The position numbers and the translations under genes were made by a program. Below are positions 1 to 4,953 of a stretch of DNA of 6,710 nt, piece after piece (positions within the stretch are counted from its first letter, which is position 1; the number at the start of each line of letters is the position of its first letter). The stretch covers positions 4,715-11,424 of the forward strand of contig JABUUJ010000028.1 in NCBI GenBank assembly GCA_021443235.1, written 5' to 3'. The notes beneath the pieces were generated by a model. It was not told where the DNA came from and made no database searches. It was given only the letters and a program-made list of their open reading frames with translations. This DNA comes from Muribaculaceae bacterium. Lineage in GTDB: Bacteria; Bacteroidota; Bacteroidia; Bacteroidales; Muribaculaceae.

Positions 1-189
1 GGGGGTGTTCTCGCCGAAAGTGACGGCAGTGATACCATTGTCGGCAATGGTCATGTCGAGCACATAGTTCTCGATAGTGTCGAGAGGAGCGTAGTTCTCA
101 TCCATCATAAAGAGCGAGCCAGTGAACTGGGTCGCCATGGCCGAGGCTGCCACGAGCGTCGAAGCCATTAAAAGTAAAAGTTTCTTCAT
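1..189 (-). CDS. N-terminus of a small secreted protein, possibly calycin-like (partial)
   Basis: The gene runs off the left edge; 63 codons are visible. It opens with MKKLLLLMASTLVAASAMA, a standard type I signal peptide with likely cleavage after AMA at residue 19, so the product is exported. The mature part begins TQFTGSLFMM and continues with alternating hydrophobic residues (YVLDMTIADNGITAVTF), as in a beta-strand protein. The order 'FTGSL - strand - DNG - strand' resembles the start of Bacteroidota calycin-like domains (PF13944 type), but the visible part is too short to be sure. The start at 189 is the only ATG that gives a complete signal peptide, and no Shine-Dalgarno sequence precedes it. 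It is separated from the beta-barrel gene upstream by 138 nt, so it probably has its own promoter. Coding and export are well supported; the family is a guess. Confidence 0.7.
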   Translation of the reverse strand, partial: MKKLLLLMASTLVAASAMATQFTGSLFMMDENYAPLDTIENYVLDMTIADNGITAVTFGENTP

Positions 190-327
190 AATCTAAATCT
201 TTTAATAAGTTAAAGTTTTCCTAAAAACTGCTTCGCTATTATAGCTAATACCAAAGATGTTGATTCCAGAAGTTTAAAAAGCGTGTTGCGAAGCAGAGTT
301 AATCTCAAAAAGTTAAACAATACATTT
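190..327. other. Intergenic region with inverted repeats
   Basis: This AT-rich gap between two minus-strand genes has no credible gene. It holds a perfect 9-bp inverted repeat (CTGCTTCGC at 228-236, GCGAAGCAG at 288-296) and a short palindrome GCTAT-T-ATAGC at 235-245. A weak promoter candidate lies between the long arms. I see no GC-rich hairpin with a T-tract that would clearly end the beta-barrel transcript. Confidence 0.5.
252..259 (-). promoter_or_regulatory. Weak candidate -7 element for the partial secreted-protein gene
   Basis: On the minus strand this reads CATCTTTG, 7 of 8 matches to the Bacteroidota -7 consensus TAnnTTTG. No good TTTG lies 19-21 nt upstream; the nearest is a T-run about 17 nt away. 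Transcription would begin near 245, inside the palindrome at 235-245, leaving a leader of about 55 nt. Tentative. Confidence 0.3.
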
Positions 328-1077
328 TCATTTCAATCGATAGGTCACACCTATCTTGCCATAGATGGGATAGAGCGTCTGCTCAATAGTCTTGAAGTCG
401 CTCTTGTGGACGGGTGTGAGGCCCCACGCAAGGTCGAGGAAGCCTCCAAAGCGCGAGCTCCACTTCCAGTCGATGCCGGCATCGATGCCAGCCTGCAAGC
501 GGCGCATGTGGCCGGTGAAGTCATATTCGCCACGCTCCTCAACCGAGTCGCCGAGGAAGACCTTTGGTCCGGTGGGGTTGCCCACACGTAGGTAGCCGTT
601 GTGGGCCCATCCGCTGAAGTTGCGGCTGCCCACATAGGAGATGTAGGGACCCAGCTTGAATCTCACCTTCTTATAGCGGTAGCTTGCCTGGATGGGGATG
701 GTGATCATCCACTCGGTCACCTTAGTGGTGACATCGCCAGTGAACTGTCCGGCAAGTTGCTGTCCGCCATGTACGATTTCCATGTGGTAATCCTTTACAC
801 GCGCGTCCATCTCCATGCCTTTGTTCTCGAGCTGGATGCCAAACATGATGCCCAGCGGGCCCTTGATGCCATAGGTGGCGTCGATGCCCAGCGAGGGGTT
901 GAACTGCAGCTTGAACTTGTTGAGCGAGCGTATTGAGGGGGGCAGCCCGATGGGGGCTGTGCCGCCAATGCCATAGCCCAAGCGCACGTTGATGACCTCG
1001 GCCTTGTTGATTAGGCCCACGGCACCAGCCTGCGTCATTGCAAGCAAGCATGCTATTGCGAATATTATCTTCTTCAT
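328..1077 (-). CDS. Outer-membrane beta-barrel protein (small porin-like family)
   Basis: This is a 249-residue exported protein. Residues 1-19 (MKKIIFAIACLLAMTQAGA) form a type I signal peptide. The rest alternates polar and hydrophobic residues in short amphipathic strands with turns rich in Gly, Asn and Asp (for example INVRLGYGIGG, LGIMFGIQLENKG, WMITIPIQASYRYKKVRFKLGPYISYVG, YGKIGVTYRLK). This is the pattern of Bacteroidota OMP_b-brl barrels of 8-10 strands. The protein ends in Lys rather than the aromatic residue common in barrels, though YRL lies just before it. The start at 1077 was chosen because it begins the signal peptide; an ATG at 1110 would overlap the upstream gene by 14 nt and put 11 residues ahead of the signal. 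It follows the PCMD lipoprotein gene by 19 nt, so the two are almost certainly co-transcribed. The substrate or role is unknown; it may anchor or partner the lipoprotein. Confidence 0.85.
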   Translation of the reverse strand: MKKIIFAIACLLAMTQAGAVGLINKAEVINVRLGYGIGGTAPIGLPPSIRSLNKFKLQFNPSLGIDATYGIKGPLGIMFGIQLENKGMEMDARVKDYHMEIVHGGQQLAGQFTGDVTTKVTEWMITIPIQASYRYKKVRFKLGPYISYVGSRNFSGWAHNGYLRVGNPTGPKVFLGDSVEERGEYDFTGHMRRLQAGIDAGIDWKWSSRFGGFLDLAWGLTPVHKSDFKTIEQTLYPIYGKIGVTYRLK

Positions 1078-1096
1078 AAGAGTCATTTTTAAGGGG

Positions 1097-2248
1097 TTAG
1101 TTGTCGGCAACCACTACGCGCACCTTGTCGACCATGAGCTCGCTGCCCACAGCGCCGGTGAAGATGTCGCCGTTAACACTCGACGAGAACACAATGGCGA
1201 AGTTGTAGCCGCGGTTGCGCACCACCTCCATATCTACTTCCTTATAGTATTCAAAGTCAATGTCAAACTCCACCCACTCCGAACTGTCGTGCATATCTTT
1301 AACCTTGGCCAATGCCACAATGTTGGGGCTGGTGAGCACGTCGTCGCCAAAGAGCATCACGGGCTTGCCATTGTCGTCGTGGTTGCGATAGAACACAGCA
1401 TATACCGAGCCGTGGTCGACCATGCCAGGGATTTCCTTAGAGTTCTTGTCGATGCACTTGGCGCCTGCCTTGTACTTGTAATATCCGTGGAACGACAGCG
1501 GCTTGTGGGGGAAGGGCTTGCCAAAGCGGGTTGCCTTCATCGCATCTTTCAGTGCCGACGTGAGGTCGAAGTCGCCCAGGAAGAGGTTGCCGGCGGCGAT
1601 AGGCTTGGACGCCATTTTGCCGAAAGCGCCAGTATCGCGGGTGGTGAGCTTGATGCAGTAGCCGTCAAAACCGTCGGGGCAAGGTGTAGTGGGATAGTCC
1701 ATGGGCTTAGCCGAGCCCATGCTGATGCGGAAGCCACCGTTGCCCGACGCCCAGTCGTTGCCCAGTGAGCCGTCGGGGTTGGTGTTGAACCACACATAGT
1801 ATTTGCTCTCGCTCGACTCCAGCTCGAAGTGCTCAAAGTCGTAACACAGTGTATCGGGAACGACAAAAGGCACCTGCCTAACGATATCGACCTTGTAGCG
1901 ACGTTTCCACTTGCCGTTTTGGGAGGTCACGAGATATTCAATGGGGCCATTGCTAAAGTCCTGAGGCTCATTGTTGCTGGGCGTAATAACCGCGCCCTCG
2001 GTGATGTTAAACTCGGGGATGACTCTGGTGATGTCGGCGTGCTCGCGCACAGTGAGAGAAATAACGCTATCGGTGATGTTTACCCATAGAACGGAGTCGG
2101 TCAACTGGAAAAAGAACTTATCCGGGTTATCGACGTGCAGCGTGACCATCTCGATATCGCACTCGGCGTTGAGGGGCTCGGCCTTGAAGCACGATGTCAA
2201 CGCAAGCAGAGAACTAACCACTATTATAAGTAAAGAAAATTTTCTCAT
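1097..2248 (-). CDS. PCMD-domain surface lipoprotein
   Basis: The product is 383 residues. A lipoprotein signal peptide ends in the lipobox LALTSC, so Cys20 is the likely lipidated residue. Residues of about 45-122 form a small beta-sandwich-like domain (SVISLTVREHADI, PEFNITEGAVITP, YLVTSQNGKWKRRYKV) of the kind that often precedes ligand-binding domains in Bacteroidota lipoproteins. Residues of about 135-380 match the 'putative carbohydrate metabolism' domain PCMD (PF13201): IAAGNLFLGDF near 217-227, RFGKPFPHKPLSFHGYYKYKAG near 241-262, and the C-terminal FSSSVNGDIFTGAVGSELMVDKV near 354-376. The domain is thought to bind carbohydrate, but no activity is established. An in-frame ATG at 2254 (MFMRK) is an alternative start. 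The ATG at 2281 is excluded because it lies upstream of the probable transcription start near 2272. It is the first gene of an operon with the beta-barrel gene. Confidence 0.9.
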   Translation of the reverse strand: MRKFSLLIIVVSSLLALTSCFKAEPLNAECDIEMVTLHVDNPDKFFFQLTDSVLWVNITDSVISLTVREHADITRVIPEFNITEGAVITPSNNEPQDFSNGPIEYLVTSQNGKWKRRYKVDIVRQVPFVVPDTLCYDFEHFELESSESKYYVWFNTNPDGSLGNDWASGNGGFRISMGSAKPMDYPTTPCPDGFDGYCIKLTTRDTGAFGKMASKPIAAGNLFLGDFDLTSALKDAMKATRFGKPFPHKPLSFHGYYKYKAGAKCIDKNSKEIPGMVDHGSVYAVFYRNHDDNGKPVMLFGDDVLTSPNIVALAKVKDMHDSSEWVEFDIDFEYYKEVDMEVVRNRGYNFAIVFSSSVNGDIFTGAVGSELMVDKVRVVVADN

Positions 2249-2278
2249 AAACATAAATTGATTTCCACAATTCGCCCG

Positions 2279-2309
2279 CAAAGTTAAGCATTTTTTTTGG
2301 AACTTTAAA
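2279..2309 (-). promoter_or_regulatory. Promoter of the PCMD lipoprotein-barrel operon
   Basis: On the minus strand, TTTA at 2309-2306 and TAACTTTG at 2286-2279 are separated by 19 nt. The -7 element is a perfect TAnnTTTG match and the -33 element matches TTTG at 3 of 4 bases. Transcription would start about 6 nt downstream, near 2272, giving a leader of roughly 20-25 nt. The run AAAAAAAATGCTTA just upstream of the -7 element is nearly the same as in the phosphoesterase promoter at 4132-4162. Confidence 0.7.
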
Positions 2310-2360
2310 TATATTTATGTGTAAACTTATCAACAGGGCGCTTTTTTAACAAAAATGGCC

Positions 2361-2705
2361 TCATTGTTTCGGGGCATTGAAGGCGTAGAAGAACCACGCG
2401 AAGTGGCGTCGGGAGTGGCGATAGTGGGGGTTATAGTGGTTCTCATAGGCCTCGCGTTCGAAGCCTATATTTTTGTATGCGATAATGGGATTGCGGTAAA
2501 TTAGAATCTTGACGAGCCACTCGACGAGGTAGCACAGGTAGAAGAAGATGTAGAGCATTTCGCGCATCTGCATCGTGTGGATATACTCGTGGTTTTGCAC
2601 ATACTCAGGGAGATTACCATAGCAGCGTTTGGCGAAGATTATGCCACAAATATTGATGGCCTGGAAATCGCCAAAAGGGAAGTGGTTATTGTAGATTATG
2701 CGCAT
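2361..2705 (-). CDS. Small membrane-associated HExxH protein (putative metallopeptidase-like)
   Basis: This is a 114-residue protein of a type I recall as a conserved hypothetical in Bacteroidales. HEYIH at residues 39-43 is an HExxH zinc-binding motif, introduced by NHEYIHTMQMREM. A hydrophobic stretch at about 50-70 (LYIFFYLCYLVEWLVKILIY) may be a membrane helix. About 40 residues after HExxH comes GFEREAYENH (81-90), where Glu83 or Glu85 sits where a third, gluzincin-like zinc ligand could be. There is no signal peptide. The C-terminus is rich in His, Arg and aromatic residues. The protein is much shorter than characterised membrane metallopeptidases, so catalysis is inference and a structural or non-enzymatic role is possible. 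The gene begins 44 nt after the phosphoesterase stop on the same strand with no clear promoter between them, which suggests read-through transcription. The start at 2705 is the first Met of the open frame. Confidence 0.75.
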   Translation of the reverse strand: MRIIYNNHFPFGDFQAINICGIIFAKRCYGNLPEYVQNHEYIHTMQMREMLYIFFYLCYLVEWLVKILIYRNPIIAYKNIGFEREAYENHYNPHYRHSRRHFAWFFYAFNAPKQ

Positions 2706-2749
2706 AACAGTCCATTACGTTTTCTTCGTTGAACAAAGTATTCCTGCTA

Positions 2750-4105
2750 TTAAAGTTTCATGCTGAACCTAAGGTCGTCGAAGGGGATGGTCTCATCCTC
2801 GTTGAGGTCGCTCAGCACTGCGTCGATCATGGGGTTGAGACGGTTGCCGAGTTCGGGAGTCACCATCTCGAGAACTGAGCCAAAGGCGTCGGTGTTAAGC
2901 ACGTCGTGTAGAGTGCCCGAGATGCCATCCTTGATGCTCTGCCTGAGTGCGCTGGTGTCTTTAAGATTCTCATTACCCTCACTTGCAATGAGATAAAGTT
3001 GCGTAGTGGGCTCAAGCAGGCGTTTCTCAACGATGGGTTCAATCGACTCCCAGTCGAACGACACCTTGAACATCTTCTGCGTCCCGAAGCCAAAAAGGCT
3101 GAGCATGCCCGTCATCTGCTTGATTTTCTCACCATACTTGTCGAAAGTGCCCTTAGCCATGCTCTTGACCAAGGTGGGAATGCTCTTTTTGATGAGTTCG
3201 CTCGACTTCTGGGGCAGGTCCTTCATCGACTTGATTGAGGTGATATAGCGAGTGTCGCCAGTCACAGTCTTATTGTCAATATTGAGGTTGATAACGCGGT
3301 AGGGATGCGGGTATCCCGAGAGGGCGCCAGTGCACACATCGACTATCGAGTCGTTGCGGCTGGCGTTGTGCTTAATGGCGGCATCGTGGATGTGGGTGTG
3401 GCCTGTGAAAACCAGATGCACGCCAGCGTTCATCAGCTTCACTGCCGCCGAGTCGCCAGCATCGGCCACCGAGGTTGCAAGGAGACTGCCCTCGCCGTTG
3501 AAGTGCGGCATTAAGTGGTTGTGCATCAATGCCATCACTACCTTGCCCTGCGCCTTAGCCTTGGCAGCTTCTTGAGTGGCCCACGCCATTGCACGGCGGC
3601 AGTCGCCACTGCTGTCGAGGCACAGCAGCGTCACGTTGTCGAAAGGCTCGCACACATAGTTGAGCGAGGCGTTGAAACGCGCTCCCTGACCGTAGCCAAA
3701 GGCATCGTAGGTCGAGGCAAAGTCCTCGGCTGTGAAGTCGGTCGAGAGGTCGTGGTTGCCTGGGACGACGATAGTGCTTATTCCGTTAGTTGCCAAGCGT
3801 TCAAGTTGCTTTTTCACAGCGTCGTGGCTGGCACGGTCGCCACGGTCGGTGAGGTCGCCAGTGATGAACACATATCGGGGCCTGATGCTGATGATGCTAT
3901 CGATGGTAGCGGTGAAGATCTCCAGGCTTTGCCTGAGCATCTTGCGCTCGCCATCGCCTATTGTTATTGACTTGAGAGTTTTTGGAGCGACCACATGGAG
4001 GTCGCTGAGAACCACAACATTAGCATCCTTTGCCAGTGTTTCGCTTGCGAGGCAGTTAACAGTAGCCATGCAGCACAATATCAATGTGTAAATCAATTTT
4101 CTCAT
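2750..4105 (-). CDS. Secreted calcineurin-like metallophosphoesterase
   Basis: The product is 451 residues. Residues 1 to about 20 (MRKLIYTLILCCMATVNCLA) form an export signal; Cys18 lacks a proper lipobox, so type I cleavage is more likely than lipidation. All metal-binding motifs of the calcineurin-like family are present in order: SDLHV (D35, H37), GDLTDRGD (from 83, D84), GNHD (116-119), MHNH (194-197) and GHTHIHD (235-241). The catalytic domain spans about 28-275 and should hydrolyse a phosphomono- or diester with two metal ions in the periplasm or at the surface. Residues of about 285-451 form a separate region with no motif I recognise, rich in Lys, Glu and Leu and probably helical. 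The substrate cannot be read from the sequence. The start at 4105 is set by the signal peptide and by a strong promoter whose transcription start (near 4125) lies downstream of the farther ATG at 4144. Confidence 0.9.
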   Translation of the reverse strand: MRKLIYTLILCCMATVNCLASETLAKDANVVVLSDLHVVAPKTLKSITIGDGERKMLRQSLEIFTATIDSIISIRPRYVFITGDLTDRGDRASHDAVKKQLERLATNGISTIVVPGNHDLSTDFTAEDFASTYDAFGYGQGARFNASLNYVCEPFDNVTLLCLDSSGDCRRAMAWATQEAAKAKAQGKVVMALMHNHLMPHFNGEGSLLATSVADAGDSAAVKLMNAGVHLVFTGHTHIHDAAIKHNASRNDSIVDVCTGALSGYPHPYRVINLNIDNKTVTGDTRYITSIKSMKDLPQKSSELIKKSIPTLVKSMAKGTFDKYGEKIKQMTGMLSLFGFGTQKMFKVSFDWESIEPIVEKRLLEPTTQLYLIASEGNENLKDTSALRQSIKDGISGTLHDVLNTDAFGSVLEMVTPELGNRLNPMIDAVLSDLNEDETIPFDDLRFSMKL

Positions 4106-4131
4106 CACTAATTCAGTTAAAAACATGACTG

Positions 4132-4162
4132 CAAAAGTAAGCATTTTTTGCCAATCCCCAAA
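4132..4162 (-). promoter_or_regulatory. Promoter of the metallophosphoesterase gene
   Basis: On the minus strand, TTTG (4162-4159) and TACTTTTG (4139-4132) are separated by 19 nt, a full match to the Bacteroidota consensus TTTG-N19-TAnnTTTG. The expected start near 4125 leaves a leader of about 20 nt. The -33 element lies inside one arm of the 13-bp inverted repeat shared with the divergent promoter. Confidence 0.8.
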
Positions 4163-4203
4163 ATTTTTGTCACCTGCGGCGGTTGAGGACGTTTTTGAGT
4201 TGT

Positions 4204-4234
4204 CGATTGTGACGAGAGTAACGATTGTAACGAG
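4204..4234. repeat. Direct repeat CGATTGTRACGAG, two copies, 18-nt period
   Basis: The 13-bp unit occurs at 4204-4216 (CGATTGTGACGAG) and 4222-4234 (CGATTGTAACGAG), with one mismatch. It lies near the centre of the divergent control region, upstream of both promoters. The function is unknown; the spacing is somewhat under two helical turns. Confidence 0.65.
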
Positions 4235-4235
4235 C

Positions 4236-4259
4236 GGCCAACGTCAAGGTCAACGTCAA
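4236..4259. repeat. Tandem direct repeat GGYCAACGTCAA, two copies, 12-nt period
   Basis: GGCCAACGTCAA (4236-4247) is followed directly by GGTCAACGTCAA (4248-4259), with one mismatch. The second copy runs into the right arm of the inverted repeat and ends 4 nt before the -33 element of the HD-gene promoter. An activator site is possible at this position. Confidence 0.65.
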
Positions 4260-4263
4260 AAAT

Positions 4264-4295
4264 TTTGGGTGATTTGTGGAAAATTGCTACCTTTG
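4264..4295 (+). promoter_or_regulatory. Promoter of the HD-domain/dacB operon
   Basis: TTTG at 4264-4267 and TACCTTTG at 4288-4295 are separated by 20 nt, matching the Bacteroidota consensus. The transcription start is expected near 4301, about 22 nt before the ATG at 4323. The -33 element is inside the right arm of the inverted repeat, mirroring the divergent promoter. Confidence 0.8.
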
Positions 4296-4322
4296 TAGTC
4301 GCAAACAAACATCTGAACGAAA

Positions 4323-4937
4323 ATGGCACTTGATATTCAAGCTAACAAGAAAGCATTCATCGAGTTACTTCAGTCGACCGGCCGCGAGGGCATTGACGAC
4401 CTGATAGCATATCTCGAGGACGGGAAAAACGACTTTTTCAACGCACCGGCATCAACACGCTTCCACCTCAACGAGGAGGGCGGCCTGTGCCAGCACTCGC
4501 TAAACGTGTGCAAGGCGGGGCTGATGCTCTATGAGCACGCCGTAACCGAACGTCCTGAGCTGGCACGCGTCATCAAGAAAGACAGCGTGATAGTTGCCAC
4601 GCTGCTGCACGACCTGAACAAGAGCGACATCTACAAGCGCGTGATGAAGCGCCAGAAAAACGCCTTCGGCGTGTGGGAGGACGTGCCTGGCTGGGATGTT
4701 GACTACAGCAACCTGCCCTTAGGACACGGCGAGAAATCGGCGATTATGGCGCTGTGGAGCGGTTTTGAAATCACTGAGGAAGAACTCATTGCCATCAGGT
4801 GGCACATGACGGCGTGGGACCTTGCCTTCCAGAGCCCCGAGCAGAAAAACAGCATCAACACCGCCCGCGACAAATATCCGCTGGTGGCACTTGTCCAGCT
4901 GGCCGACGGCATAGCCGCCAATATTTATGAAATCTAA
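4323..4937 (+). CDS. HD-domain phosphohydrolase
   Basis: This is a 204-residue protein with no signal peptide or membrane segment, so it is cytoplasmic. The metal-binding residues of the HD superfamily appear in order: H58 in GGLCQHSLNV, the H96-D97 doublet in LLHDLNK, H135 in LGHGEKS, H161 in IRWHM, and D195 in VQLADGIA. The 'GGLxxHSLNV ... HDLNK' arrangement recalls the HD domain of YhaM-type 3'-5' exoribonucleases, but the N-terminal OB-fold of those enzymes is missing; residues 1 to about 50 are a short helical lead-in. The likely activity is metal-dependent hydrolysis of a phosphate ester, with a nucleotide or nucleic acid substrate as the best guess. It is the first gene after a strong promoter, and dacB begins 16 nt after its stop, so the two share a transcript. 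The ATG at 4323 fits the promoter position. Confidence 0.85.
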   Translation: MALDIQANKKAFIELLQSTGREGIDDLIAYLEDGKNDFFNAPASTRFHLNEEGGLCQHSLNVCKAGLMLYEHAVTERPELARVIKKDSVIVATLLHDLNKSDIYKRVMKRQKNAFGVWEDVPGWDVDYSNLPLGHGEKSAIMALWSGFEITEEELIAIRWHMTAWDLAFQSPEQKNSINTARDKYPLVALVQLADGIAANIYEI

Positions 4938-4953
4938 CCAAGCCCCTCTATAA

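Larger units (their letters stand above)
4157..4269. repeat. 13-bp perfect inverted repeat linking divergent promoters
   Basis: CCCAAAATTTTTG at 4157-4169 and its exact reverse complement CAAAAATTTTGGG at 4257-4269 lie 87 nt apart. Each arm contains the -33 TTTG of the promoter pointing away from it, so the two promoters are mirror images in this part. The similarity continues weakly beyond the arms (CCAATCCCC against CAAATCACCC on the complementary strand). It may be a pair of binding sites for one regulator or an UP-like element; I infer a regulatory role only from position. Confidence 0.75.

Noticed and set aside
989..1768. A 259-codon plus-strand open frame opposite the PCMD and barrel genes
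   Set aside because: It is antisense to two well-supported genes, crosses their boundary, and its translation has biased composition (runs of His, Val, Ala) with no recognisable domain.
2734..2741. A promoter in the 44-nt gap before the HExxH gene
   Set aside because: The minus strand reads ATACTTTG, where the TA is one base too close to TTTG for TAnnTTTG, and no convincing -33 TTTG stands at the right distance. Read-through from the phosphoesterase gene is simpler.
3515..3970. A 151-codon plus-strand open frame opposite the phosphoesterase
   Set aside because: It is antisense to the metal-binding motifs of the phosphoesterase domain and shows no domain of its own.
4204..4259. A mini CRISPR array or attachment site
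   Set aside because: The repeat units are 12-13 nt with only two copies each and no spacers of usual length. No cas or integrase gene is present.
4117..4329. A 70-codon minus-strand frame filling the divergent control region
   Set aside because: It covers both promoters and the repeats, begins inside the HD gene, and its translation resembles no protein; the region is regulatory.
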